Source: a virus. From it: a stretch of 52,282 nucleotides of DNA. The position numbers and the translations under genes are program-made. How positions within the stretch are numbered: position 1 is the stretch's first letter; each line of letters begins with the position of its first letter. The notes below the pieces were generated by a model that saw nothing but the letters and a program-made list of their open reading frames with translations, did no database searches and was not told where the DNA came from. Shown piece after piece: positions 43,029 through 51,936 of this stretch. The stretch is from positions 1 to 52,282 of IMG/VR virus record IMGVR_UViG_3300006789_000002; one strand, given 5' to 3'.

Positions 43029-43516
43029 TATTCTCCATCAAAGTAAGCTGTCCAAGACCTCTCCAAGTTGAAGGTAAGTGTATGAGTTTTGCCATTATTA
43101 TATGTATCGCCTTGAGACATAAAAACTGAGTCAAAATAATTTCTTTGAGAAAAGTGATCCATCGCCTGACGCTCTAAAGCCCCCATGAATCCCTCAAACC
43201 TTTCAGCGTGCTCAGATGGAATCTCACTTGTAAATCTAGCAGAATATATGTGCCTCACACAGTCATCTCCACGATTGATGTTTTGTGCTGTAAAGTTGGT
43301 CATGAAAGCCCAGTCAAGATCAACACCTCTTAGTCCAAGCTTGTTATATGCAAATTCAAATATCTCATTATGAAACCACATAAGGATGTTGTCATAGTCC
43401 TCCCATCCATCAAGTCCGCTTTTATAAAAAGCAGTTCGCCCTGCATAATGCTTATCAGTTGGATCAAGCGTTGTGCTGTTGTTTATTAGTTCTAGTTTTT
43501 TTGTTAATGTTGTCAT
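43028..43516 (-). CDS. Hypothetical protein, 162 aa, between ribozymes 2 and 3
   Basis: ATG after TAGGAGGGAAT. Rich in aromatic residues and His (NILMWFHNEIFEFAYNKLG). No membrane segment. I do not recognise a family. Confidence 0.6.
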   Translation of the reverse strand: MTTLTKKLELINNSTTLDPTDKHYAGRTAFYKSGLDGWEDYDNILMWFHNEIFEFAYNKLGLRGVDLDWAFMTNFTAQNINRGDDCVRHIYSARFTSEIPSEHAERFEGFMGALERQAMDHFSQRNYFDSVFMSQGDTYNNGKTHTLTFNLERSWTAYFDGE

Positions 43517-43537
43517 ATTCCCTCCTACGGTTTGTTT

Positions 43538-43587
43538 GACTAAGACGCCTCACGGCGTTTCGCTCATTAAGAGCTCATCAGTTAGTC
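43538..43587 (-). ncRNA. Type I hammerhead ribozyme, copy 3
   Basis: Minus strand: stem I GACTAA paired perfectly with TTAGTC, core CTGATGA, stem II GCTC/GAGC (loop TTAAT), GAAA, stem III CGCC/GGCG closed by a GTGA (GNRA) tetraloop, TC cleavage site. It begins immediately after the TAA of the 43588-44052 gene. The best match to consensus of the three. Confidence 0.95.
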
Positions 43588-44052
43588 TTATCTATAGTAA
43601 GCATCAAAGGCTGGTGATAAGTGTCTTGGAGTATTTTTTCTCTCCATAAACTTAGTGCCACAAACTTTATTAGTGCGTTCAACCATTGGTTCGTTTTCAT
43701 AAAAGTAGTCGTAAGTCACCACCTCTGAATTGCAAAGATTCTGATAGGCACTCCAGTCGCTATTCCATTGCTTCATCTCTTCGCGATGGGCATCTCTCCC
43801 TTCCTGTGTTGCATACTGGTTAGGACCATTAACCTCTTCTGTGTATCTTCCAGTTTCATAAAGATTGTTGATGTAAGAGTGAGTGTCATTAAGATCATCT
43901 TCAAACCATCCCAAATGATGTTTCTTCATTCTAGTAAGATAGCTTTTAGCTTTAGCTGGAGTATCCCACTCCTTACGCTTGCAATATCTAAACCCAGTTT
44001 TTGGGTTATATATCACGTAAGTTACTGATTTGTCGTTATTTATTGTTGTCAT
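43588..44052 (-). CDS. Hypothetical protein, 154 aa, first gene of the ribozyme operon
   Basis: Start at 44052 after AAAGGAGGCACTT. Contains YVIYNPKTGFRYCKRKEWDT and KAKSYLTRMKKHHLGWF, a region that may be a nucleic-acid or protein binding domain; the end is acidic then basic. Unknown. First gene after promoter 44093-44122. Confidence 0.62.
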   Translation of the reverse strand: MTTINNDKSVTYVIYNPKTGFRYCKRKEWDTPAKAKSYLTRMKKHHLGWFEDDLNDTHSYINNLYETGRYTEEVNGPNQYATQEGRDAHREEMKQWNSDWSAYQNLCNSEVVTYDYFYENEPMVERTNKVCGTKFMERKNTPRHLSPAFDAYYR

Positions 44053-44092
44053 AAGTGCCTCCTTTGGCTGTTTGTTTGTAAACAATGAATAC

Positions 44093-44122
44093 ATATTAAT
44101 GCCATACTATATGTAGTGTCAA
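44093..44122 (-). promoter_or_regulatory. Strong sigma-70 promoter of the ribozyme operon, with near-palindrome
   Basis: Minus strand TTGACA (44117-44122), 18 bases, TAATAT (44093-44098). The spacer holds ACTACATATAGT (44106-44117), a 12-base near-palindrome that could be an operator. About 40 bases of leader precede the first ATG. Confidence 0.7.
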
Positions 44123-44215
44123 CAAATTTCTGCAATTATTTTTTTGATCTATAGAAATGTTTGTCTTGATCCTGTATCTTTATTTCATCATCAACAGAAC
44201 TTTTATTTGAAGGCA

Positions 44216-44485
44216 ATGGATACATCAGGAATAGAAATGCGTATAGCAAACCTTGAGAAACATATGGAAGAGGTCCTTTCATTTGTAAGGCACATACCAG
44301 TGCTTGAAGAAAGAGTTGGGAGATCATTGAGTCAGTCTTCAGATCATGAGATCAGACTAAGGACTCTTGAGAAATCACAGATGAGAGATAACGTGCAATC
44401 CAAGTGGGCTGAAAGAATTATTGGCGGTGTTGCAATTGGTTCTATCATGGGTATTGGCGGAGCAATATTTACTTATGTTCTTTAA
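44216..44485 (+). CDS. XhlA-like holin/haemolysin, coiled coil plus C-terminal TM
   Basis: 89 residues from ATG 44216 (GAAGG upstream). Heptad helix (MRIANLEKHMEEVLSFVRHI) then a C-terminal membrane span (KWAERIIGGVAIGSIMGIGG). This is the XhlA design, found with endolysins. The endolysin-like gene starts 11 bases before its stop. Confidence 0.65.
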   Translation: MDTSGIEMRIANLEKHMEEVLSFVRHIPVLEERVGRSLSQSSDHEIRLRTLEKSQMRDNVQSKWAERIIGGVAIGSIMGIGGAIFTYVL

Positions 44486-44906
44486 GAAAAATGATCAAGC
44501 GGACGCAACGCTGGAGAGATTCGCATACTTGCCTGATGGAACTCTTGGCAAACTAACAATAGATGATCAAGTCTTTTGGATCGCAGAGCGTCCTTGGCGG
44601 GGAAATAAAAAAGAGATCAGCTGTATACCAACTGGCACATATACATGTAAGGCATATACATCAAAAAGATTTGGCAACACATTCGAGATCACAGACGTAG
44701 AAGACAGAACATACATACTATTCCATGTAGGAAACTTCCCTGAGAAGGACTCACACGGATGTCTTCTTGTAGGCGAGAGCTTAATGAAGGGAACCACCGC
44801 AGTATCATCAAGCAAGGTGGCAATGAAACGATTCAGGGAAACACTTAAAGATGTTGAAGAGTTCGAGATCGAAGTCAAAGACACCACACCATACGACTGG
44901 TCATAA
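44475..44906 (+). CDS. DUF5675 protein, candidate endolysin
   Basis: 143 residues from 44475. Family blocks: LPDGTLGKLTIDDQVFWIAE, RPWRGNKKEISCIPTGTYTC, RTYILFHVGNFPEKDSHGCL and AMKRFRETL. DUF5675 is common in phages beside holins; conserved His, Asp and Cys in the FHxGN...DSHGCL block suggest an L,D-transpeptidase- or peptidase-like active site, so wall cleavage is the likely job. No signal peptide, so it needs a holin. Confidence 0.7.
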   Translation: MFFKKNDQADATLERFAYLPDGTLGKLTIDDQVFWIAERPWRGNKKEISCIPTGTYTCKAYTSKRFGNTFEITDVEDRTYILFHVGNFPEKDSHGCLLVGESLMKGTTAVSSSKVAMKRFRETLKDVEEFEIEVKDTTPYDWS

Positions 44907-45363
44907 GACTAGAACGTGCAAGACTTGTTTAATCAACAAGCATATAGATGACTATGAGGTAGCTAAGGGCTACAAGAGAAGAGAATGTCGAACCTGCCGT
45001 TCCGCGGGGAAAAGAAAAAAGATCAGCAATAGTCCATATCTTTATATAAACAACCTACACGGACAACTAGCATACAGAAGGAAGAAGACACACGAGTTTA
45101 GTGTAGAGAGAGAAGACCTACATGATCTATACGATAGACAGGAAGGAAGATGCCAGTACTCAGGAGTTGCCATGACTCACATTAAGGATGGATCAGGCAA
45201 GTACCTTAGTAATATCTCTATTGAAAGAATCGATAACAGTGTTGGATATGTGAAGGAGAACATAGCACTTGTCTGTCTTGCCTGTAACATGATGAAGTAC
45301 ACCTTGGACTTAAAAGAATTGCTGAACTGGTGTAAAATGATCACACAACACAATGAGGATTAA
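44851..45363 (+). CDS. HNH endonuclease with N-terminal zinc ribbon
   Basis: 170 residues. CKTC/CRTC zinc knuckles near residues 23-49, then an HNH core: CQYSGVAM, ISIERIDNSVGYVKENIALV, CLACNMMK. It lies just before the terminase genes, where HNH proteins assist terminase cutting in many phages. The start overlaps the endolysin gene by 56 bases; no later ATG is available. Confidence 0.75.
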   Translation: MLKSSRSKSKTPHHTTGHKTRTCKTCLINKHIDDYEVAKGYKRRECRTCRSAGKRKKISNSPYLYINNLHGQLAYRRKKTHEFSVEREDLHDLYDRQEGRCQYSGVAMTHIKDGSGKYLSNISIERIDNSVGYVKENIALVCLACNMMKYTLDLKELLNWCKMITQHNED

Positions 45364-45365
45364 CT

Positions 45366-45776
45366 ATGACTATTAAAGACAAATCATTAATGCAAAGGAA
45401 GGCTGAATTTGTACAGCACTTCTTAGTAACAAAGAACGCAACTGAGTCAGCAAAGAGGACGGGATATTCTGAGGCATCTGCTTATAATCAGGGGCACAGA
45501 TTGATGAACGATGACGAGGTTCAAAAAATGCTTGCATTTGAGTTAGCTGAGTCCAAAGAACGTAACCTCAAGGATCATGACAGCATCATAGAGCGTCTTA
45601 AAGAGGAAGCCCTTGGTGATGTCAACGGTCACACAGCAGGCTCTAGAGTAAAGGCTTTAGAGCTCCTCATGAAGTATTATCAGATGATCGATTCAGCTCA
45701 GAAGGTTGAGCTTTCAATGAAGGATTCTTGGTTTGATACGTTGGATTTTGTGAAGGAAGAGGATCACCTTAATTAG
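45366..45776 (+). CDS. terS: Small terminase subunit
   Basis: 136 residues of the Terminase_2 type: QRKAEFVQHFLVTKNATESA, KRTGYSEASAYNQGHRLM and NDDEVQKML. The N-terminal helix-turn-helix recognises packaging DNA; the C-terminus binds the large subunit. Two genes upstream of terL. Confidence 0.85.
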   Translation: MTIKDKSLMQRKAEFVQHFLVTKNATESAKRTGYSEASAYNQGHRLMNDDEVQKMLAFELAESKERNLKDHDSIIERLKEEALGDVNGHTAGSRVKALELLMKYYQMIDSAQKVELSMKDSWFDTLDFVKEEDHLN

Positions 45777-45800
45777 GTGATACTTCTTTAGGATAAAAAC

Positions 45801-45908
45801 ATGTCGACATCAAGAAACCCTGTATTAATAGGGGCTGGGGGTGCTGGACAAGGTACCTCATATACATATATACCTATGTATCCCTTTGTCCTTATGGGGG
45901 GTATGTAA
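45801..45908 (+). CDS. Short Gly-rich peptide, 35 aa
   Basis: ATG after TAGGATAAAAAC, encoding LIGAGGAGQGTSYTYIPMYP and ending VLMGGM. It fills the gap between the terminase genes. Plausible but short. Confidence 0.4.
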   Translation: MSTSRNPVLIGAGGAGQGTSYTYIPMYPFVLMGGM

Positions 45909-45910
45909 TT

Positions 45911-47491
45911 TTGCAAACCGAAATCGAAAAATCAAAATATAAAAAAATTATAAATACCTTTAAAACGAATCTCAGTCTTTACGCAAAGCATTGTTTAAAA
46001 ATTATAGATAAACAGGGAAAGCTAATTTCTTTTGAATTCAACGCTGCACAACAATTACTAGACGATCAGATTAATAGACAGTATGCAGAAAGAGGCAATG
46101 TAAGAATTCTCATCTTAAAGTCTCGTCAAACGGGTATATCGACCTATTGCCAGGCACGAGGTTTCTGGAAGACGGTATCCGCACAAAATCAGAATGCCGT
46201 AGTTGTATCCCATCTTAATGAATCCACCAAAGCTATTTTCGGAATGGTGCGTAATTTCTATGATAATTTACCCAACCCCCTTGTCACACCAGAGCTCAAG
46301 GAGCATACAAACAATTCAATGGCTTTTACGCATGGTTCGCGATGGAGAATTGCGACCGCAAGAACGGGAGAGGTTGGTCGTGGATGGACAACAAACTATT
46401 TGCATGGATCTGAGGTAGCCTTCTATCCGAACTCAGATATTATTCCAGGGCTACTACAAACAGTCCCCGAAGCAGAGTCAGAGATATTGTTGGAGTCTAC
46501 CGCGAATGGAGCGGGCGGATGGTTCTATGATGCGTGTATGCGATCCTTGCGAGGAGAAGGCGAGTGGGAAATATGTTTTATACCTTGGTACATGATGCCA
46601 GACTACAAACGCAAGGTTGATCCCTACTTTGAATTAGAACGCGAGGAGGAAGATATTAAGCGTATGTTTGATCTCAGTGATGAGCAAATAATGTTTAGGC
46701 GTTTAAAGATACAGGAGCTTGGCGGCGAAGACCTGTTCAGGCAGGAGTATCCCTCTACCCCGCAAGAGGCGTTTTTGACTACAGGTAGATTATTTGTAGA
46801 GCCTAAGTTCATAGACCAGGCGGCAGTTGAATGCTATACCCCCGTTGAACGCTACGATGTTCGCGATACTGAGCTTGTCCCCCACGCGAAGGGGCTCCTA
46901 AAAATTTTCGAGAATCCAAGGGATTCTCTAAGATACTGTATTGGTGTTGATGTTGCGGAGGGGTTGGAGCATGGCGACTACTCGGTGATACAGGTATTAG
47001 ATCACTTGGGAAACCAAGTTGCGACTTGGAGTGGGCACGTTGATCCGTTCGACCTTGCGGGCATTGTTTGCAAGATTGGAATTTACTACAATAAAGCATG
47101 GACTTTAATTGAAAGAAACAATCATGGTCTAACCACCATTAGGAAAGCACAGGAACTTAACTACCCAAATCTATTTGTAGAACAAACCGTTGACGATGCC
47201 TATGTTGACAAAATGACAAGACGTGCAGGTTTCTTAACAACCAGCAAGACAAAGCCTTTAATTATTGATAACTTAGCACACTTACTTCGCCAAGGAGAAA
47301 GTGGTATAGTTGATATGGAACTTATAGACGAGCTACGGACTTATGTGGTAGACGCTAGAGGAATAACAAATGCACAGAATGGTTGTTATGATGATAGAAT
47401 AATGGCATACGCAATTGCTTTGTTTGGTTTGAACAGCATGCCAAGGAAGCACAGGCAGAATTTTAAAAGAACAAAAAAACAATATTTTTAA
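45911..47491 (+). CDS. terL: Large terminase subunit
   Basis: 526 residues; TTG start at 45911. ATPase: Walker A-like LKSRQTGIST, motor motif WRIATARTGEVGRGWTTNYL, Walker B with acidic residues in LHGSEVAFY and the C-motif LLESTANG. Nuclease domain: GVDVAEGLEHGDYSV, LIERNNHG and DDRIMAYAIALF with metal-binding acids. It cuts and pumps DNA into the head. Portal follows directly. Confidence 0.95.
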   Translation: MQTEIEKSKYKKIINTFKTNLSLYAKHCLKIIDKQGKLISFEFNAAQQLLDDQINRQYAERGNVRILILKSRQTGISTYCQARGFWKTVSAQNQNAVVVSHLNESTKAIFGMVRNFYDNLPNPLVTPELKEHTNNSMAFTHGSRWRIATARTGEVGRGWTTNYLHGSEVAFYPNSDIIPGLLQTVPEAESEILLESTANGAGGWFYDACMRSLRGEGEWEICFIPWYMMPDYKRKVDPYFELEREEEDIKRMFDLSDEQIMFRRLKIQELGGEDLFRQEYPSTPQEAFLTTGRLFVEPKFIDQAAVECYTPVERYDVRDTELVPHAKGLLKIFENPRDSLRYCIGVDVAEGLEHGDYSVIQVLDHLGNQVATWSGHVDPFDLAGIVCKIGIYYNKAWTLIERNNHGLTTIRKAQELNYPNLFVEQTVDDAYVDKMTRRAGFLTTSKTKPLIIDNLAHLLRQGESGIVDMELIDELRTYVVDARGITNAQNGCYDDRIMAYAIALFGLNSMPRKHRQNFKRTKKQYF

Positions 47492-49501
47492 ATGAAGATA
47501 AAAAACGAACTAGAACCAGGGGGGATTTCAGCAGCGGTTGATACGGATGATCAAGAGCAGACTGAATTAAACTCCCTAGGACAAATACTACAATCTAAAT
47601 ACACGGAGTACAAAGATGCCCGTGATGATATAGAGGATGATTGGATAGAAGACTTGCGAGCATTCATGGGTCAATACGATCCTGACATACTTGCGAAGAT
47701 ACAATCCAAGGGAGACAGATCCCAAGTCTATGTTGGCTTAACAAGAACCAAGGTACTTGCAGCCTTCTCAAGAATGACCGATCTTTTATTTCAACCAGGT
47801 CAAAAATTCTTTTCAATAGAAGCAACACCCATAACCAAACAACCCTTTGTCGAAAAGGAACTTACCGAACAAGCCGCGTTAGAAATAATGCAGGCTGCCG
47901 AAGTTGTAGACCCAGGACTTGTTGATGATTTAATTCAAGCAAGACTAAATGAATTAGAGACAGAGCTCGAAGAAGAAACAGAAAGAAGAGTAGAGAACAT
48001 GGAAGAGGCAATACTTGACCAAGCAATCGAAGGGAACCTAGAAGGCAAGATGAAGGATGCAATCATGGAACAGGTTATCTTTGGTACTGGAGCAATGAAG
48101 GCTGGTACTCTTAGAGTTGAGAAAGACCATAAGTGGGTTAAGACAGAAGATGGGTACGCGTTAGTATATGAGGAAAGCCCAATGCCCGAAATGGAGGCTG
48201 TGTCTATATTTGATTTATATCCAGATCCTTTCGCTACGTCCATGGAAGATATGCGAGACATATTCAGAAGACATATTATATCCCGACAGGAGTTCGTAGA
48301 CCTTAAAGATTTCCCAGGCTTCAATAAAGATATGATTGAGGAATGCCTTGAACATTACCCAGAAGGAAACCATGACGAAGAACAACATGAGAAAGACAGA
48401 AGAGACATAGCTAATGTTAATGATAGATCTACAGAAACAAACAAGTTTGAGCTTACAGAGTTCTGGGGTTCATTAAATGGTTATGACCTTGAAGAAGTAG
48501 GCATAGAGTTTGAAGGCGATGCTGATCTATCTCAAGAGTATAGTGCCAACGTGTGGACTGTAGCTGGCAAAGTAATTAAAGCACAACTCAATCCGCTTCC
48601 AGGCGGTGTTATACCTTACTTCATTTTCCCATATGAAAAGAACCCGCATGCGTTCTGGGGTACAGGAGTGCCTAGAATGATGCGTGATTCACAGACCACA
48701 ATGAATGCTGCTACAAGAATATACCTAGACAACGTGGCTCTATCATCTGGTCCTATGGTTGAAGTTAATACTGATATTATGGCTTCAGGCGAAGATCCAA
48801 CAGATCTATATCCTTGGAGAGTATTCTTGCGAGAGGGTGGGGATGGGAATCAGCCTATGGTTAGATTCTATCAACCACAGTCCAACTCGCCAGCACTGGT
48901 ATCGGTAATTGAATTATTTAGAAGGTTCGCGGATGAAACCACCGCGTTACCATCATACACACACGGACAGACGCAGAGTTCGTTAAATAGAACTGCCACA
49001 GGTATATCTATATTAATGAGTAATGCAAACATTGTTCTTAAGTCCGTTATTAAAAACATTGACGACTATTTAACCAAACCAATGATTCGATCATTGTATG
49101 ACTGGAACATGACTTGGAATGATAACGAGTTAGTTAAGTCAGACATGAGAGTTGTTGCAAAAGGATCTACTGCATTAATACAAAAAGAAGTACAGTCACA
49201 AAGACTACTACAGTTCTTATCACTAATTAATAATCCAATGGACGCTAATATGATTAAGAGAGATAAGCTCTTAACAGATATAGCTAAGTCATTAGATATT
49301 GATCCAGAAGAAGTAATTAAAAATGAAAAGGAGTTAATGGATGAGCAAGCACTACAACAAGCTATCCTTGCCAGCCAGCAAGGCGGTCAGGCAGATCAAG
49401 TCCCAAATGCCGAAGGAGTGGGCGGACCTGATGTTGGAAATGGAACGCCTCCGCCAAATGGAGCGGGACCAGTTGGAAATAACGGAGGACTACCGCTTTA
49501 G
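47492..49501 (+). CDS. Portal protein
   Basis: 669 residues, P22-like in size. N-terminal LRAFMGQYDPDILAK and acidic helix (ELEEETERRVENMEEAILDQ), wing/stem region with FGTGAMKAG, and C-terminal PNAEGVGGPDVGNG tail. Forms the dodecameric ring that binds terminase and tail adaptors. The end overlaps a second gene in another frame. Confidence 0.88.
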   Translation: MKIKNELEPGGISAAVDTDDQEQTELNSLGQILQSKYTEYKDARDDIEDDWIEDLRAFMGQYDPDILAKIQSKGDRSQVYVGLTRTKVLAAFSRMTDLLFQPGQKFFSIEATPITKQPFVEKELTEQAALEIMQAAEVVDPGLVDDLIQARLNELETELEEETERRVENMEEAILDQAIEGNLEGKMKDAIMEQVIFGTGAMKAGTLRVEKDHKWVKTEDGYALVYEESPMPEMEAVSIFDLYPDPFATSMEDMRDIFRRHIISRQEFVDLKDFPGFNKDMIEECLEHYPEGNHDEEQHEKDRRDIANVNDRSTETNKFELTEFWGSLNGYDLEEVGIEFEGDADLSQEYSANVWTVAGKVIKAQLNPLPGGVIPYFIFPYEKNPHAFWGTGVPRMMRDSQTTMNAATRIYLDNVALSSGPMVEVNTDIMASGEDPTDLYPWRVFLREGGDGNQPMVRFYQPQSNSPALVSVIELFRRFADETTALPSYTHGQTQSSLNRTATGISILMSNANIVLKSVIKNIDDYLTKPMIRSLYDWNMTWNDNELVKSDMRVVAKGSTALIQKEVQSQRLLQFLSLINNPMDANMIKRDKLLTDIAKSLDIDPEEVIKNEKELMDEQALQQAILASQQGGQADQVPNAEGVGGPDVGNGTPPPNGAGPVGNNGGLPL

Positions 49502-49610
49502 CCAAGGGCGTTGCGACATCCTAAAATTTATAGTATCTTTGGATACAATTGCCACGAAGGTAATAGAAGCGTTAGGATCCCGAAGGGACACACCTAACAT
49601 ATATAGTTAA
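49341..49610 (+). CDS. Overlapping small protein, 89 aa
   Basis: Begins 161 bases inside the portal gene in another frame. Sequence is protein-like and acidic helical (EWADLMLEMERLRQMERDQL then YRFSQGRCDILKFIVSLD). Proteins with a similar R-G-R-C-D element follow portal genes in related phages. A real overlapping gene is likely. Confidence 0.6.
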   Translation: MSKHYNKLSLPASKAVRQIKSQMPKEWADLMLEMERLRQMERDQLEITEDYRFSQGRCDILKFIVSLDTIATKVIEALGSRRDTPNIYS

Positions 49611-49641
49611 TTTTATCGACACACCCACGAGGACCGAGAAA

Positions 49642-50616
49642 ATGGAAAGAGAAAAAACTAGAGGCGAGTTAATCGCTGAAAGGCTTGAAAACGAAGCTGA
49701 TGAGATGATGAAGCAAGTTGCTGAATCTAAGACGGAATCTGAAGTTGAATCTAAAGGGTTAGCTACTCAAGAAGATGAAACCACAGACACCCCAGAAGAG
49801 ATTGAAGAGGAACTAGTAGAAACTTCACCCGATGAATCTCAGGAGACTGAAGACGCATCTGATCAGAAAGAACACGAGGTTCAGGAAGAAGATGTTAAAT
49901 CTGATAAGGGTTTACTATCTGCTGACCAATGGGAAGAAAGGTACAAGAATGCTCAGGCACGAATGACCAAGGCTACCCAGAGAGAGAAAGAACTTGAAGC
50001 CAAGATATCTGAAATGTCTAATAAGATAACAGCTATCGAAAGCATGAAGTCCGATACACGAATTGAAAGACAGAAAGAGGAAGTGAATGTTGACCTCGCT
50101 GAAATAGTCAAGGACTATCCAGAGATTGTTAAACCACTTCAGCAATACGTTGATGCTCGCATCGCGTCTGTTGATCAAAGAGTGAACCAGGCTACAGAAG
50201 AGGTCTTGAAAACTCAACGAGAGGAAGCGGATAAGAAGCATTACGGAGCTATTGCAGACGTGCATCCTGATTGGAAATCTACATCAGAGAGTGAGGACTT
50301 TGCTCTTTGGCTAGGAAGACAATCAAGAATGTGGCAGAGTGCAGCTAGCGAAGGTGATGCAGAGGATGTTATATCCCTCTTATCAAAATATAAAAAAGAT
50401 TTAGGTCTGAATCCGAAAAGTGTTTCCAAGGCGGAATTAGTGGAGAAGGCGAAGCAGAATGTTGAACCAACTTTATCTAAGGCTAGGAAACAAAATACAG
50501 GTAGTAACAAAAGAATTTGGACTGCAAGTGAAATTGGCAAACTAAACGACAAACAGTTTAGAAAGCATGAGAAAGAAATTGATCAAGCCTATGCCGATGG
50601 TAGAGTGAAGCCCTAG
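49642..50616 (+). CDS. Capsid scaffolding protein
   Basis: 324 residues, extremely acidic N-terminal half and coiled coil (AQARMTKATQREKELEAKIS), basic C-terminus (KRIWTASEIGKL), placed between portal and coat: the scaffold pattern. No protease seen, so it may be recycled or exit intact. Confidence 0.82.
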   Translation: MEREKTRGELIAERLENEADEMMKQVAESKTESEVESKGLATQEDETTDTPEEIEEELVETSPDESQETEDASDQKEHEVQEEDVKSDKGLLSADQWEERYKNAQARMTKATQREKELEAKISEMSNKITAIESMKSDTRIERQKEEVNVDLAEIVKDYPEIVKPLQQYVDARIASVDQRVNQATEEVLKTQREEADKKHYGAIADVHPDWKSTSESEDFALWLGRQSRMWQSAASEGDAEDVISLLSKYKKDLGLNPKSVSKAELVEKAKQNVEPTLSKARKQNTGSNKRIWTASEIGKLNDKQFRKHEKEIDQAYADGRVKP

Positions 50617-50663
50617 TTAGTTTGTTGCTATTAAATTAATTTTTTTAAAAAGAGGTAATTATA

Positions 50664-51530
50664 ATGGCATATTCAACATCTGGCGGAAGTTTTAGTTTCG
50701 CAAGTGGAGAAAATCATTTCATACCTGAAGTCTTCTCAAAGAAGTTACAAGCTAAGTTTTATGCTCAGACCATGTTGTCTGAAGTTACAACTAACGAGTA
50801 CGAAGGAGAGATCTCAGGGTTAGGTAATAAAGTAAACATCAGAACAGTTCCTGCTGTATCAGTAGCTGACTATTCTGGCTCTATTTCATATAGTGATGTA
50901 ACATCATCTACTATTGAATTAGATATCAACAAAGCTAAAAGCTATGCTTTTAAAGTTGACGATATCTTAAGAGAACAAGCAGATATCGACTTCATGAACG
51001 AAGCAGCTAATGACGCAGCTCAGAACATGAAAATCGCTATCGAGCAAGATGTATTCGCAAACGTAGCCGCTGGTTCGTCTTTAACAGACATCAACGGAAC
51101 ACCTGCTAACATTACATCTTCAACTGTTCTAGGGCATATTCTTGATGCTGGTCAACAGCTTGATGAAAACAACATTCCAGAAGATGGAAGGTTCATGATC
51201 ATCAACCCTGCTGTTGCAACAGTGTTAAAGCAATCAGAACTAAGACAAGCATACTTAACTGGTGATAATGTATCTCCATTAAGAAATGGCTTTATTGGTA
51301 CAGTTGATAGATTCAATATGTATGTATCTAACAACTTAAGCACAACATCTGGAGTAACATCTGGTCTGTATGGGCATCCTAAAGCTGTTGCTTACGCTTC
51401 TCAAATGACTAACACTGAAACTGTAAGACTTGAGTCTTCATTCGGTGATGGCGTTAGAGGTTTGTCTGTATATGGATACAAAGTTATCCTACCTACAGCT
51501 ATCGGCGAATTTAAGCTACAAACTGCTTAA
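50664..51530 (+). CDS. Major capsid protein (HK97 fold)
   Basis: 288 residues after GAGGTAATTATA. Opens MAYSTSGGSFSFASGENHFI; EVFSKKLQAKFYAQTMLSEV and LDINKAKSYAFKVDDILREQ are coat N-arm/E-loop-like, then a P-domain and A-domain ending VRLESSFGDGVRGLSVYGYK. Followed by an intrinsic terminator, typical of coat genes. Confidence 0.9.
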   Translation: MAYSTSGGSFSFASGENHFIPEVFSKKLQAKFYAQTMLSEVTTNEYEGEISGLGNKVNIRTVPAVSVADYSGSISYSDVTSSTIELDINKAKSYAFKVDDILREQADIDFMNEAANDAAQNMKIAIEQDVFANVAAGSSLTDINGTPANITSSTVLGHILDAGQQLDENNIPEDGRFMIINPAVATVLKQSELRQAYLTGDNVSPLRNGFIGTVDRFNMYVSNNLSTTSGVTSGLYGHPKAVAYASQMTNTETVRLESSFGDGVRGLSVYGYKVILPTAIGEFKLQTA

Positions 51531-51545
51531 TACTGGCTATTGCTT

Positions 51546-51573
51546 AAAGGGAGTTTCGGCTCCCTTTTTTTTT
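51546..51573 (+). terminator. Intrinsic terminator after the coat gene
   Basis: AAAGGGAG, TTTCGG loop, CTCCCTTT then a run of T (51565-51573): strong rho-independent form. It gives coat-proximal genes a higher transcript level than the tail genes. Confidence 0.92.
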
Positions 51574-51642
51574 AGAAAAAAATAGATAGAACACTTATAT
51601 TTATGGTATCTTTATTATGGTTAATCAAAGAAGGAACTACAC

Positions 51643-51936
51643 ATGACAAAAGACGAACTATTAAAATTAGCTAAAGAAGAACACAATGTTACTTTGAATC
51701 CAAAAGAGAAACTTGCGGACTTAGAAGATAAAGTAGCAACATTAGAAGCAAATAAAGATGTTAAGGAAGTTAAGGCTCCAAAGAAAAAAGAGCCTGTGAG
51801 TAAAGATCCTATAGCGTCAAGAAGTGAGCACGGCAAAGTTGTTCTATGGAACCCAAGACACAGAGCAGAGTTCTGGCAGTTTGTTCATGACAAGAAGCAT
51901 CTAACCGAAGAAGAAATAAAAACACTAGGACTATAA
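51643..51936 (+). CDS. Small structural/decoration protein with HeH/LEM-like N-terminus, 97 aa
   Basis: MTKDELLKLAKEEHNVTLNP resembles the short HeH/Rho-N type helical hairpin, followed by a Lys-rich linker (VKEVKAPKKKEPVSK) and a conserved VVLWNPRHRAEFWQ segment. Located after coat, before the adaptor, so likely a head-associated protein. An AAGGA site precedes the ATG. Confidence 0.6.
   Translation: MTKDELLKLAKEEHNVTLNPKEKLADLEDKVATLEANKDVKEVKAPKKKEPVSKDPIASRSEHGKVVLWNPRHRAEFWQFVHDKKHLTEEEIKTLGL

Noticed and set aside
44123-44215. tRNA or further hammerhead ribozyme in the gap between divergent operons
   Set aside because: No cloverleaf, T-loop consensus or CTGATGA/GAAA core is present; only AT-rich leader sequence.
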